DNA of 37,705 bases from Streptomyces chilikensis (GTDB taxonomy: Bacteria > Actinomycetota > Actinomycetes > Streptomycetales > Streptomycetaceae): contig NZ_LWCC02000005.1 in the NCBI RefSeq assembly GCF_001642695.1, positions 1,439,526-1,477,230 of the forward strand. The letters are read 5' to 3'. The translations under genes were made by a program, and so were the position numbers. The notes below the pieces were generated by a model. It was given only the letters and a program-made list of their open reading frames with translations. It was not told the origin of the DNA and did no database searches. Below are positions 23,400 through 32,109 of the stretch, piece by piece; positions within the stretch are counted from its first letter, which is position 1; each line of letters opens with the position of its first letter.

Positions 23400-25021
23400 C
23401 CGAGGGCGTGAACGTCGTCGCACTGGTCGTCTTCTGCCTCTTCTTCGTCGCCGTCACCGTGATGGGCTTCCTGGCGGCGAGGTGGCGCAGGGCCGCGAAC
23501 GAGAACTCGCTGGACGAATGGGGCCTGGGCGGCCGCTCGTTCGGCACCTGGATCACCTGGTTCCTGCTCGGTGGCGACCTCTACACCGCGTACACCTTCG
23601 TCGCCGTCCCGGCCGCCATCTACGCGGGCGGCGCGGCCGGCTTCTTCGCGGTGCCCTACACCATCCTGGTGTACCCGCTGATCTTCACCTTCCTGCCGCG
23701 CCTGTGGTCGGTCTCCCACCGCCACGGCTACGTGACCACCTCGGACTTCGTCCGCGGCCGGTACGGCTCCAAGGGCCTGTCCCTCGCGGTGGCGATCACC
23801 GGCATCCTCGCCACGATGCCGTACATCGCGCTCCAGCTCGTCGGCATCCAGGCCGTGCTGGACGTGATGGGCGTCGGCGGCGGGGAGAACACCCACTGGT
23901 TCGTCAAGGACCTGCCGCTGCTGATCGCCTTCGGCGTGCTGGCCGCCTACACCTACTCCTCCGGCCTGCGCGCGCCCGCGCTGATCGCGTTCGTCAAGGA
24001 CACCCTGATCTACGTCGTGATCGCGGTGGCGATCATCTACATCCCGATCAAGCTGGGCGGCTTCGACGCGGTCTTCGAGGCGGCGAGCGGCAAGTTCGAG
24101 ACCGTCAACCCGGTTACGGAGAAGCCGACCGGCGCCCTGGTGCCGGCCGAGCCCGGCCAGTGGACCTACGCCACCCTGGCGCTCGGCTCCGCGCTCGCGC
24201 TGTTCATGTACCCGCACTCGATCACCGCGACGCTCTCCTCCAAGAGCCGTGAGGTCATCCGCCGCAACACCACCATCCTGCCGCTCTACTCGCTGATGCT
24301 GGGCCTGCTGGCGCTGCTCGGCTTCATGGCCATCGCGGCCGGCATCAAGGTGGCCAACGGCCAGCTCGCCATCCCGCAGCTCTTCGAGAACATGTTCCCG
24401 AGCTGGTTCGCGGGCGTCGCCTTCGCCGCCATCGGCATCGGCGCGCTGGTCCCGGCGGCGATCATGTCCATCGCCGCGGCCAACCTGTTCACCCGGAACA
24501 TCTACAAGGACTTCCTGAAGCCGGACGCCACGCCGGAGCAGGAGACCAAGGTCTCGAAGATCGTCTCCCTGCTGGTGAAGGTCGGCGCGCTGGTCTTCGT
24601 CCTCGGCATGGACAAGACGGTCGCGATCAACTTCCAGCTGCTGGGCGGCATCTGGATCCTGCAGACCTTCCCGGCCCTGGTCGGCGGCCTGTTCACCCGC
24701 TGGTTCCACCGCTGGGCCCTGATCGCCGGCTGGGCGGTCGGCATGATCTACGGCACCTACCAGGCGTACCAGGTCTCCTCCCCGACCCAGAAGCACTTCG
24801 GCGGCTCCTCCGCCGAGATGCCGCTGATCGGCGAGATCGGCTACATCGGCCTCACCGCCGTCGTCCTGAACGTGCTCGTCACGGTGGTCCTCACCTTCGT
24901 CCTGCGCGCCGCCAAGGCCCCGGAGGGCGTCGACGAGACCAGCCCGTCGGACTACACCGCCGACTCCGGCGACCCGGGCGTCGACCCGGAGCTCCCGCCG
25001 GTCACCGCCGCCACGCACTGA
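23396..25021 (+). CDS. Sodium:solute symporter (SSS family, monocarboxylate permease-like)
   Basis: A 541-residue symporter with about 13 hydrophobic helices. The SSS fold is seen from the first helix (NVVALVVFCLFFVAVTVMGFL) through the sodium-site-containing segment IGALVPAAIMSIAAANLFTRN (about 350-370). The pattern resembles MctP-type monocarboxylate or ActP-type acetate permeases, but substrate is not determined. The C-terminal 30 residues are acidic and proline-rich. GTG 23396 overlaps the DUF3311 stop. The location beside dasR raises the possibility of a link with acetate released by GlcNAc deacetylation, which is speculative; no DasR box is seen upstream. Confidence 0.9.
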   Translation: MTEGVNVVALVVFCLFFVAVTVMGFLAARWRRAANENSLDEWGLGGRSFGTWITWFLLGGDLYTAYTFVAVPAAIYAGGAAGFFAVPYTILVYPLIFTFLPRLWSVSHRHGYVTTSDFVRGRYGSKGLSLAVAITGILATMPYIALQLVGIQAVLDVMGVGGGENTHWFVKDLPLLIAFGVLAAYTYSSGLRAPALIAFVKDTLIYVVIAVAIIYIPIKLGGFDAVFEAASGKFETVNPVTEKPTGALVPAEPGQWTYATLALGSALALFMYPHSITATLSSKSREVIRRNTTILPLYSLMLGLLALLGFMAIAAGIKVANGQLAIPQLFENMFPSWFAGVAFAAIGIGALVPAAIMSIAAANLFTRNIYKDFLKPDATPEQETKVSKIVSLLVKVGALVFVLGMDKTVAINFQLLGGIWILQTFPALVGGLFTRWFHRWALIAGWAVGMIYGTYQAYQVSSPTQKHFGGSSAEMPLIGEIGYIGLTAVVLNVLVTVVLTFVLRAAKAPEGVDETSPSDYTADSGDPGVDPELPPVTAATH

Positions 25022-25046
25022 CGCCGGCGGCCCACCGGTTCCGGTT

Positions 25047-25082
25047 CCGCGGCCCCGCGCACCCAGGTGCGAGGGGCCGCGG
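25047..25082 (+). terminator. Terminator after the symporter gene
   Basis: A long stem of 15 complementary bases and one mismatch (left arm from 25047, right arm to 25082) with a CCAG loop, 25 bases after the stop. Confidence 0.8.
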
Positions 25083-25164
25083 CGCGTGCGCGCCTCCCGG
25101 CACCCGGACCCGGACCCGTCCGCGGACTCCGGCACGCCGGACGGACGGACACCACCGTCGGCCC

Positions 25165-25212
25165 CGCGCGGGTCCCGCACCGCGCGGGTCCCGCCCCGCG
25201 CGGGTCCCGCAC
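25165..25212. repeat. Three 16-bp tandem repeats
   Basis: Units 25165-25180, 25181-25196 and 25197-25212; the middle unit differs by one base. Non-coding, upstream of the M15 peptidase gene. Confidence 0.85.
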
Positions 25213-25454
25213 CGCGGCGGGAACCCGCTTCCCGGCGTCGCCGGATCCCCGCCGCCGGTCCCCGGGCCGGCGATCCGGACGCCTGGCGCACCGGAAACTC
25301 CCGGGGCGTCCGGAGCGTCCGGTTCCGCCACCGGAACGCCGCAGATCCTTCGCCGCGGACGGTGTTGACGCGCGTAGCCCGTCGGCCCCACCCTGGCAGC
25401 GGCGCCCCGGCAACCCCCGGCGCCGTCCCACCGATCGACGGTCAGGAGGCCGGA

Positions 25455-26189
25455 ATGATCAGACGCATGACCCGCGCGCTCGTCAGTTTTGTCATGATCC
25501 TGGCAGGTGCAGTGGTCGGCGTGGGTGCCACCGCCGGCACCGCGCACGCCGACGAGTGCTACACCTGGAGCCGCACCCTCTCCGAGGGAGCCTCCGGCGC
25601 CGACGTGACCCAGCTGCAGATCCGGGTCGCGGGCTGGGTGACCTCCGGCGAACGGCTCTCCTACGACGGCGTGTACGGCGCCCGCACCAAGGCCGCCGTC
25701 GCCAAGTTCCAGGCGGCCTACGGCCTCGGCGCGGACGGCGTCGCCGGCCCGGCCACCTTCAGCAAGATCTACGCGCTGCAGGACGCCGACTGCACGCCGG
25801 TCCACTTCACGTACGCCGAGATGAACAAGTGCAACTCGGACTGGTCGGGCGGCTCGGTCCCGGCGGCCACCGCCAAGTCCAACGCGCTGAAGACCATGTG
25901 GAAGCTGGAGGCGATGCGGCACGCGCTGGGCGACGTGCCGATCACCGTCTCCAGCGGCTTCCGTTCCCTGTCCTGCAACAGTGCGGTGGGCGGGGCCTCG
26001 GGCAGCCGCCACACGTACGGTGACGCCGCCGACCTGACCGGCTCGCCGAGCTTCTGCCGCCTCGCGCAGCAGGCGCGCACCCACGGCTTCTCGGAGATCC
26101 TCGGCCCGGGCTACCCCGGCCACAACGACCACACCCACGTGGCCCACGACCCGTCGCCGTTCTGGGACGCCCCGAACTGCGGCATCTGA
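25455..26189 (+). CDS. Secreted peptidoglycan-binding M15 peptidase (D-Ala-D-Ala carboxypeptidase-like)
   Basis: A 244-residue secreted cell-wall enzyme. Residues 1-33 form a signal peptide ending TAHA before DEC. Residues about 36-110 are a PG_binding_1 domain (GASGADVTQLQIRV, YDGVYGARTKAAVAKFQ, GVAGPATF). Residues about 115-244 are a zinc peptidase of family M15: SRHTYGDAADL supplies His and Asp ligands and HNDHTHVAHD the last His. It resembles the Streptomyces albus Zn D-Ala-D-Ala carboxypeptidase and would trim peptide stems. Six cysteines in the mature protein suggest disulfides. ATG 25455 has AGGAGG five bases upstream. It converges on the deformylase gene. Confidence 0.92.
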   Translation: MIRRMTRALVSFVMILAGAVVGVGATAGTAHADECYTWSRTLSEGASGADVTQLQIRVAGWVTSGERLSYDGVYGARTKAAVAKFQAAYGLGADGVAGPATFSKIYALQDADCTPVHFTYAEMNKCNSDWSGGSVPAATAKSNALKTMWKLEAMRHALGDVPITVSSGFRSLSCNSAVGGASGSRHTYGDAADLTGSPSFCRLAQQARTHGFSEILGPGYPGHNDHTHVAHDPSPFWDAPNCGI

Positions 26190-26222
26190 TCCCGCCGGGG
26201 ACGGCGGACGCACCGCGCACGG

Positions 26223-26250
26223 AAGGCCGGGCTCCTGGGAGCCCGGCCTT
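26223..26250. terminator. Bidirectional terminator between convergent genes
   Basis: Perfect 12-bp stem (26223-26234 with 26239-26250), CTGG loop, AA and TT at the outer ends. Serves the M15 peptidase and deformylase genes. Confidence 0.85.
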
Positions 26251-26274
26251 CTGCGCGCGCGTGCGGGGAACGGA

Positions 26275-26925
26275 TCAGTCGTTCGGCACCACCGGGTAGC
26301 GGGGCTCGTTCTCCTCCATCTGCTTCAGCGCGTTCCTGCGCTCGCGCTTGGAGAGGCGGTCGATGTACAGGTAGCCGTACAGGTGGTCCGTCTCGTGCTG
26401 GAGGCAGCGGGCGAAGTAGCCGGTGCCGCGCACCTTGATCGGGTTGCCGTACTCGTCCTGGCCGGTGACCTCGGCGTGGTCGGGGCGGGCCAGCGGGGCG
26501 TAGGCGGTCGGCACCGAGAGGCAGCCCTCGTTGCTGTCGTCGAGGATCCGGCGGTCGGCGGGCAGCTCCACCAGCTTCGGGTTGCACACCACGCCGACGT
26601 GGCGGGCGCCCTCGTCGTCCGGGCAGTCGTAGACGAAGACCTTCAGGTCGACACCGATCTGGTTGGCGGCCAGGCCCACGCCCTCGGCGGTGCGCTGGCT
26701 GGCGAACATGTCGTCGACCAGCTTGCGCAGCTCGTCGTCGAACTCGGTGACGTCCCGGCACTCCTTGTGCAGGACGGGGTTGCCGACGACCGTGATGGGC
26801 CGCGAGGTGCCGCGCTCGCGGTACGCGGTCTCGCGCTCCTCGCAGTCCCGGGTGTCGATGACGTAACCCTCGTCGTCCACGGGGAGCACGCCCGCGTGCT
26901 GCTGATCGGTCTCCTGCTGCGCCAT
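26275..26925 (-). CDS. def: Peptide deformylase
   Basis: A 216-residue enzyme removing the formyl group from nascent N-terminal Met. All three motifs are present: [10 protein letters not shown] (82-91), EGCLSV with the metal-binding Cys, and HETDH with two metal-binding His and the catalytic Glu. An N-terminal extension of about 45 residues precedes the core, longer than in E. coli but usual for this actinobacterial class. ATG 26925 has GAGGAAGG about 13-20 bases upstream. A TAGGCTA hexamer region at 26977-26971 could give it its own promoter, although it also follows the upstream minus-strand genes closely. Confidence 0.95.
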   Translation of the reverse strand: MAQQETDQQHAGVLPVDDEGYVIDTRDCEERETAYRERGTSRPITVVGNPVLHKECRDVTEFDDELRKLVDDMFASQRTAEGVGLAANQIGVDLKVFVYDCPDDEGARHVGVVCNPKLVELPADRRILDDSNEGCLSVPTAYAPLARPDHAEVTGQDEYGNPIKVRGTGYFARCLQHETDHLYGYLYIDRLSKRERRNALKQMEENEPRYPVVPND

Positions 26926-27009
26926 GCCCGACGTACGCCTTCCTCAGTGTCCACGTCCCTGACAACCGCATAGCCTACGGGGCGGGGCGCTCCCGCGGTC
27001 CCGCGGCCG

Positions 27010-27990
27010 TCAGCAGACCTCCTCGAGGTCCCGCCAGTCCCGGGAGTCCGGGCTGTCGGCCACCCAGCCGTCCAGCAGTCCGCGCACCAGCGGCGCCGGG
27101 GCGGCCACCCCGCACTCGCGTTCCGGCACCCACAGCTGCCCGTCGGTGCGGTGCCCGAGCGGGCCGGGCTGGCCGGGCTCGCTGTGGTCGTGCGGGTCCA
27201 GGTGCTCGCCGTCGCCCTCGACGGCCGCCATCCGCGACTCCGAGCACATCCGGCACAGCAGCCGCACCGAGGACGACCAGTCCTCGGCCGCGAATCCGGC
27301 GTCGGCGGCGAGCGCCTCCAGCGCGTCCCGGTCCTCCTCCGAGGCGGCCTCCAGGAGCACCACCCAGGTCGGCACCGGGGACGGCGCCCAGAGCTCGATC
27401 TCGTCGAAGACCGGGAAGCTGTGTCCGGTGGCGGTGGTCCGCTCGCCGTGCGGCACGCCGTCGTGGAGGACGACCTCGCCCCAGCGGCGGCCGGAGGACG
27501 GCAGCGGGATGGAGAGCACCTCGATCCGCGCCGGGTCCAGGCGGCGTCCCCAGACCACCTCGGCCTCCCCCTCCGGGGAGAGCCGGACGGCCGCGCTGCC
27601 CAGGTCCATCCCGGCGGGCGGACCGGAGGCGGCGGCGCCGCCCGGCACCCGCAGCCCGTACTCCTGCCAGGCGCGGCGGGCCAGCGGCCAGTCCTGGAGG
27701 GCGGTCGCGGCGATGCCGACGTTCCACCAGTCGGGGGCCCCGGTGTCCCGGTCCAGCAACGCCACCGCGCGCAGCCCGGCGGCGCGGGCCTGCTCCCAGT
27801 CGTGCCGGAACTTGTGCAGCAGGGCCAGGTTGAACCAGGACTCGGACAGCCAGGGCTCCAGGTCGGCGGCGCGCGTCAGGAGCGCGCCCGCGTCCTCGTA
27901 CCGGCCGTCCCCGATCAGCGTGAACGCGCGGTCCGTGGCCTGCCGCCAGGAGGCGGAGGGCCGGTGCCGTCCCTTGCCGAAGATCCTCAC
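27010..27990 (-). CDS. Tetratricopeptide-repeat-like protein
   Basis: A 326-residue protein with a helical repeat N-terminus (about 10-110), whose pattern ATDRAFTLIGDGRYEDAGALL and SWFNLALLHKFRHDWEQARAAG fits TPR helices. The C-terminal half is mixed alpha/beta, ends in the acidic EEVC, and contains a C-x2-C pair (LLCRMCSES). I do not know a function; a scaffold or adaptor role is the usual one for TPRs. GTG 27990 is preferred because codon quality upstream is poor. An alternative ATG at 28092 overlaps the HD-protein stop by 8 bases and would couple the two. It is conserved in Streptomyces to my memory. Confidence 0.75.
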   Translation of the reverse strand: MRIFGKGRHRPSASWRQATDRAFTLIGDGRYEDAGALLTRAADLEPWLSESWFNLALLHKFRHDWEQARAAGLRAVALLDRDTGAPDWWNVGIAATALQDWPLARRAWQEYGLRVPGGAAASGPPAGMDLGSAAVRLSPEGEAEVVWGRRLDPARIEVLSIPLPSSGRRWGEVVLHDGVPHGERTTATGHSFPVFDEIELWAPSPVPTWVVLLEAASEEDRDALEALAADAGFAAEDWSSSVRLLCRMCSESRMAAVEGDGEHLDPHDHSEPGQPGPLGHRTDGQLWVPERECGVAAPAPLVRGLLDGWVADSPDSRDWRDLEEVC

Positions 27991-28084
27991 GATTCCCGCC
28001 TGCCAGTTCTGTGGAGCGGACCTGTCCCTGCCCCCGTGGGCCCGCTCTCCCGCATCCAACCACGGACGGTCGGACGGTCGCTCA

Positions 28085-29413
28085 TTACCCATGGGTTACC
28101 CAGCCCGGGCCCGCCTCAGACCGGGCGGTTGCGCGCACCGCCGAGGCGCCCGGCCCGGGCGCCTCGGCGCCCGCGGGACCACGGAGCAGAACCCTGGCCA
28201 GCGACTCGACCACGTCGGGGGCGTAGGTGCCCGCGGTGCCGAGGCGGAGCTCCTCCAGGGCGCGCAGGCGGGCGCCGGCGCCGGGGGCGCGCTGGGCCAT
28301 CTCCTCGTAGGCGTTGGCGGCCCGGACGATGCGCGCCGCCGGCGGCTGCCGGGTCCAGGGCTCGGCCAGGGACTCCACGACGGCGGCCACCCGGGGATCG
28401 ACGCCCGTCTGACGGACGACGGCGCCGCCGAGAAGGGCCGTCCGCCGCTGTTCCGCGGCGGACAGCCGGGCGGTGGCGCCGTCCGGCACCGGGTCGACGA
28501 GGGCCAGCTGGCCGATGTCGTGCATCAGCGCCGCGTACTCCAGCACGGTGAGGTCCGAGCCGGTCATGCCCATGTCGCGGCCCACCGCCAGGCTCAGCGC
28601 GGCCACCCGGTGGGCGTGGCCCTGCGGGGTGTACCCGGCGACCTCGGTGGCCCGGGCCAGGGAGGCGATGGTCTGCCGGTAGGTCGCCCGGACGGCGGCG
28701 TACCGGCGGAAGGCCAGGTGGACGAGGAGCAGCGGGACGCAGAACACCGGCAGCGCGTACAGCCCGACGGTGTCCACCGCGAAGGCGATCACCGTGCCGG
28801 AGGAGCCGGTGACCGAGCTCATCCGGGTGGTCCCGCGCAGTTCCTCCCGCAGCAGCGGTCCGAAGGCCCGCCCGGTGCGGGAGTGCCCGAGGACGGCGCC
28901 GACCACCGAGTCGCACAGCGCGGACAGCAGCAGGACGGCGATCACCAGCAGGACGTGCGCCGGGCCGGGTCCGGGCGCGTCGGGGGCCGGGGCGGCCAGG
29001 GGGCGGCAGCAGACGGCGATGAAGCCGACGGCGAGCACCCGGCGGGCCAGGTGCTCGCCGGTCGTCCGGTCGCCGGGCCGGGGACGGGCGATGTGCGGGA
29101 TCCGGCCGGCCAGGGTGGCCGCGGCGACCACGGCGACCACCTGGGCGACGGAGGCGGGCGCGAGCAGCGCGTAGGCCAGGGCGCCGGCGGCGCCGACCGG
29201 GCTGGGGTCGCGTTCCTCGCACAGGCGGTCGGGCAGCCGCAGCAGCTCGCCGAAGGCGATGAACGCGAAGAAGACGAAGGCGCCCTCCCGGCCGGCGAAG
29301 CCGTGCCAGAGGGTGTCGCCGAGCGAGACGGACGCGAGCAGCGCGGCGGCCGCGTACACCGCCGCGCGGAGCGCCGGCCCGGGGTGCGGGACGGCCCGCC
29401 GGCGGGGGGTCAC
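28085..29413 (-). CDS. Membrane protein with degenerate HD/HD-GYP-like domain
   Basis: A 442-residue protein with about seven hydrophobic helices in residues 15-240, then a cytoplasmic HD domain (about 255-380). The HD part keeps HAHRVAALS and ALMHDIGQLALVDP, the His and His-Asp metal ligands, but lacks the HHExxDGxGYP block that defines HD-GYP enzymes; the corresponding segment reads VAAVVESLAEP. It therefore may not hydrolyse cyclic di-GMP. Layout is like the intact HD-GYP protein near 37 kb in this window, so they may be paralogues. Start GTG 29413 has GAAGGGG upstream. It sits in a minus-strand series with hydrolase and TPR genes. Confidence 0.8.
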   Translation of the reverse strand: MTPRRRAVPHPGPALRAAVYAAAALLASVSLGDTLWHGFAGREGAFVFFAFIAFGELLRLPDRLCEERDPSPVGAAGALAYALLAPASVAQVVAVVAAATLAGRIPHIARPRPGDRTTGEHLARRVLAVGFIAVCCRPLAAPAPDAPGPGPAHVLLVIAVLLLSALCDSVVGAVLGHSRTGRAFGPLLREELRGTTRMSSVTGSSGTVIAFAVDTVGLYALPVFCVPLLLVHLAFRRYAAVRATYRQTIASLARATEVAGYTPQGHAHRVAALSLAVGRDMGMTGSDLTVLEYAALMHDIGQLALVDPVPDGATARLSAAEQRRTALLGGAVVRQTGVDPRVAAVVESLAEPWTRQPPAARIVRAANAYEEMAQRAPGAGARLRALEELRLGTAGTYAPDVVESLARVLLRGPAGAEAPGPGASAVRATARSEAGPGWVTHG

Positions 29414-29555
29414 GGGGCGGCCCCTTCGCCGGGCGCGGAGGCGCGGGCGCCGGGGGCGCGGGCCCGGCGGTCCGGCCGCCCGCGGGACGCGGTGGACCGG
29501 GCGGGCGGGCCCGCCGGGCGCGGCGGCCGGGGTGCGCGGGCCGGCGGGAGCCGCG

Positions 29556-30314
29556 TCAGGCCAGGGTGGAGATCCAGCCGGTGACGGCGTCGGTGATGAT
29601 CCGCACCGCGTCGTCCTGGGAGAGCGGCGCCCGCTTCGGGACCGCGAAGCCGTGGTCGGCGTGCGGCACCACCGCGCCGGGGCGCAGCCCCTCGGGGAAC
29701 TCCTCCGGGCGGCCGAACGGGTCCTTCGCCCCCTGCACCACCAGCAGCGGCACGGAGACGCCCGACAGCTCCTCGGCCCGCGACCGCTCCGGGCGCCCCG
29801 GCGGGTGCAGCGGAAAACCGAGCGCCAGCACGCCCGCCGCGCCGAGCTCCCCGGCGGTCCGGCACGCCACCCGCGCCCCCGCGCTGCGGCCGCCGGAGAC
29901 CACCGGCAGTCCGGACCGGGCCACCGCCGGCCAGATCCCGCGCCACCCCTCGTCCAGCGTCCGGGGCGCCGGGGCCACCTTCTTCCCCGCCACCCGCCAC
30001 GGCTGCTCCACCAGCGCCACGCTCACGCCGTGCTCCGGCAGCACCGCCGCCAGCGCCCGCAGGTCCCGCGCCTCGACGCCGCCGCCCGCGCCGTGGCCCA
30101 CGGCCAGCACCAGCCGGGCGTCACGCGCCCGCCGCCAGGTGATCCGGGCCTCCCCGGCCCCGGTCGGCACCCGTTCCACCTCGGAGCCCGCCGCGGCGCC
30201 GCCCGCGCCGGAACCCGTCCCGGAGGTCGCGTCGGGGTTCACGTCCAAACCCGTGCCGGAGGCCGGGCCGGAGTCCGCGTCGGGGCCCGTGACGGAAGTC
30301 GTGCAGGAGGTCAT
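29556..30314 (-). CDS. Alpha/beta hydrolase (KANL3/Tex30-like dienelactone hydrolase family)
   Basis: A 252-residue alpha/beta hydrolase. The nucleophile elbow is GGRSAGAR, the acid is probably in VVQGAKDPFG, and the His in HADHGF near the C-terminus. The oxyanion strand is LAVGHGAGGG. The first 45 residues are Gly/Ser/Thr/Ala-rich and probably disordered; the true start could be further in. ATG 30314 lies one base after the SRAP stop codon, so the two are co-translated. Substrate unknown. Confidence 0.82.
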   Translation of the reverse strand: MTSCTTSVTGPDADSGPASGTGLDVNPDATSGTGSGAGGAAAGSEVERVPTGAGEARITWRRARDARLVLAVGHGAGGGVEARDLRALAAVLPEHGVSVALVEQPWRVAGKKVAPAPRTLDEGWRGIWPAVARSGLPVVSGGRSAGARVACRTAGELGAAGVLALGFPLHPPGRPERSRAEELSGVSVPLLVVQGAKDPFGRPEEFPEGLRPGAVVPHADHGFAVPKRAPLSQDDAVRIITDAVTGWISTLA

Positions 30315-30315
30315 G

Positions 30316-31170
30316 TCAGAAGAGTGTGCCCTCTTCCGGCCCCGCCAGTTCCTTCAGCAGCTCCGGCCCGTTGTTGCGGACGTTGCTGACGGCCGTGGAG
30401 ACCGGGTAGGCCCGCATCAGGCCGCCCGGCGGCGGAGCCAGCAGGCCGCGCAGCCGGTCCGGGTCGTCCTGGCGCGGGTCGAGCCAGGCGTCCCAGCGGT
30501 CCGGCGTCAGCATCAGCGGCATCCGCGGGTGGATGTCCGCCAGCGCCCCCGGCCCTTCGGCGGGGGCGCCGGCGAGCGGCGAGGTCTCCGCCTCGGTGGT
30601 GATCACCGAGCAGGTCGCCCACCACGCCTGCGGGTGGTCGTCCGGCAGGGTGCGGTCGCGCCAGAACTCGTAGAGCCCGGCCATCGCGAGGACCGAGCCG
30701 TCGGCCGGGGTGACGAAGTACGGCTGCTTGCGGGGCCGCTTCCGCCTCCCCTCGACCTCCAGGTCCCGCTCCTCCTTGCCGGTGACCCACTCGTAGTAGC
30801 CGTCGGCGGGGAGGATGCAGCGGCGGGCGGCGAACGCCCGGCGGTAGGACGGCTTCTCGTGCACGGTCTCGGCCCGCGCGTTGATCATGCGCGCCGCGCC
30901 CTCCGGGGACTTGGCCCAGCCCGGCACCAGCCCCCACCTCAGGCGGCGGAGCTGCCGCACCGGGCGGGGGTCGCCGGTCCCCTTGAGCGGGCGGTCGAGG
31001 ACGACGAACACCTCCTTGGTGGGGGCGACGTTGTAGTCCGGGGCGAAGGACTCCTCCGGTCCGCCGCCCGGCGTGCCGGGGGCGGGGCGAAGCGGGGGGA
31101 TCCCGGCCTCGACGCCGAAGACGTCCGCGAGGTCCTCCGGAGCCCGCGTGGATGCATACCGTCCGCACAT
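30316..31170 (-). CDS. SOS response-associated peptidase (SRAP / YedK / HMCES family)
   Basis: A 284-residue SRAP protein that shields abasic sites in single-stranded DNA by forming a thiazolidine crosslink with its N-terminal Cys. The essential Cys follows the initiator Met (MCGRYA), which fixes the start at ATG 31170. Other conserved parts are NARAET (Asn/Arg contact), ADGYYEW (catalytic Glu) and IHPRMPLML (active-site His). Length fits the family with an insertion near 25-50. It is first in a series with a hydrolase gene one base downstream and diverges from the M50-like gene. Confidence 0.94.
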   Translation of the reverse strand: MCGRYASTRAPEDLADVFGVEAGIPPLRPAPGTPGGGPEESFAPDYNVAPTKEVFVVLDRPLKGTGDPRPVRQLRRLRWGLVPGWAKSPEGAARMINARAETVHEKPSYRRAFAARRCILPADGYYEWVTGKEERDLEVEGRRKRPRKQPYFVTPADGSVLAMAGLYEFWRDRTLPDDHPQAWWATCSVITTEAETSPLAGAPAEGPGALADIHPRMPLMLTPDRWDAWLDPRQDDPDRLRGLLAPPPGGLMRAYPVSTAVSNVRNNGPELLKELAGPEEGTLF

Positions 31171-31287
31171 ACGTGCCACACTGCCAGGCCCGGCCCCGGT
31201 CGGGCCACCGGCTCCCGGACTCCGGCGCGCGCGGCGCGCCCCGCGGACGGCACCGGTGACGCGAGCGACACGAAGGAGAGCAACGCG

Positions 31288-31974
31288 ATGGACCAGGTCC
31301 TCGGCCGCCAGCCCGACCCCGACCTGTGGGTGGTGGTCGCCACCGCCGCGGCCGCGCTGGCCGTGGTGCTGCCGTCCGCGGTGTGGCGGGTGGCCCGCAA
31401 CGCCGTCACCATCGCGCACGAGGGCGGCCACGCCCTGGTCGCCCTGCTCACCGGCCGCACCCTCACCGGCATACGGCTGCACTCCGACACCAGTGGCCTC
31501 ACCGTCAGCCGGGGCAAGCCCCGCGGGCTCGGCATGGTGCTCACCGCGCTGGCCGGCTACACCGCTCCGCCGCTGCTCGGCCTGGGCGGCGCGGCCCTGC
31601 TCTCCGAGGGCCGCGTCACCCTGCTGCTGTGGCTGGCCACCGCGCTGCTGCTGGCCATGCTGGTGATGATCCGCAACGTCCACGGCGTGATCACGGTGCT
31701 GCTCACCGGGGCGCTGTTCCTGCTCGTGTCCTGGCGGGCCGGCCCGCAGGTGCAGGCGGCGTTCGCCTACGCGGTGGTCTGGTTCCTCCTGCTGGGCGGC
31801 GTCCGTCCGGGTTTCGAGCTCCAGCGGGAGCGGCGCAGGAACCCCGCCGGCGCCTCGGACGCGGACCAGCTCGCCCACCTCACCGGCACCCCGCCGGCGC
31901 TCTGGCTCTTCTTCTTCCACGTGGTCTCGCTGTGCTGCCTGATGGGCGGCGCGCGCTGGCTGCTCGGCCTCTGA
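31288..31974 (+). CDS. M50B-like membrane metallopeptidase
   Basis: A 228-residue integral membrane protein with about six hydrophobic helices. The zinc motif HEGGH (44-48) lies at the start of the second membrane region, followed by segments resembling site-2-protease relatives of the peptidase_M50B type. The usual downstream NPDG motif is not seen, so activity is uncertain. The N-terminus has no signal peptide. ATG 31288 has AAGGAG 10 bases upstream. Divergent from SRAP. Confidence 0.82.
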   Translation: MDQVLGRQPDPDLWVVVATAAAALAVVLPSAVWRVARNAVTIAHEGGHALVALLTGRTLTGIRLHSDTSGLTVSRGKPRGLGMVLTALAGYTAPPLLGLGGAALLSEGRVTLLLWLATALLLAMLVMIRNVHGVITVLLTGALFLLVSWRAGPQVQAAFAYAVVWFLLLGGVRPGFELQRERRRNPAGASDADQLAHLTGTPPALWLFFFHVVSLCCLMGGARWLLGL

Positions 31975-32096
31975 CCGCTTCCGGGCGGCCCCCGTCTCGG
32001 ACTGTGAGCCGCCGCGGTACGGAAACCCGCTACCACAGACCCGTTTCGGCGATATTTCCGCGATTTTGATCAGGAATCTCCCTCGCGGCCAGCCAC

Positions 32097-32102
32097 TAGA
32101 GT
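32097..32102 (+). promoter_or_regulatory. -10 element giving a probable leaderless aroA transcript
   Basis: TAGAGT ends 7 bases before the aroA ATG, leaving no room for a ribosome-binding site. No convincing -35 hexamer is seen. Confidence 0.45.
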
Positions 32103-32109
32103 GGGCCGT

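Larger units (their letters stand above)
25022..25454. other. Gap between symporter and M15 peptidase genes
   Basis: 433 bases with a terminator at the left end, a 16-bp tandem repeat and a GC-rich possible leader before the peptidase. I looked for the c-di-AMP (ydaO) riboswitch common before cell-wall enzymes and did not find its motifs. Confidence 0.55.

Noticed and set aside
25213-25454. Possible c-di-AMP (ydaO-type) riboswitch before the M15 peptidase gene
   Set aside because: Such riboswitches are common before Streptomyces cell-wall enzymes, but the conserved sequence blocks are missing; only GC-rich self-complementary segments occur.
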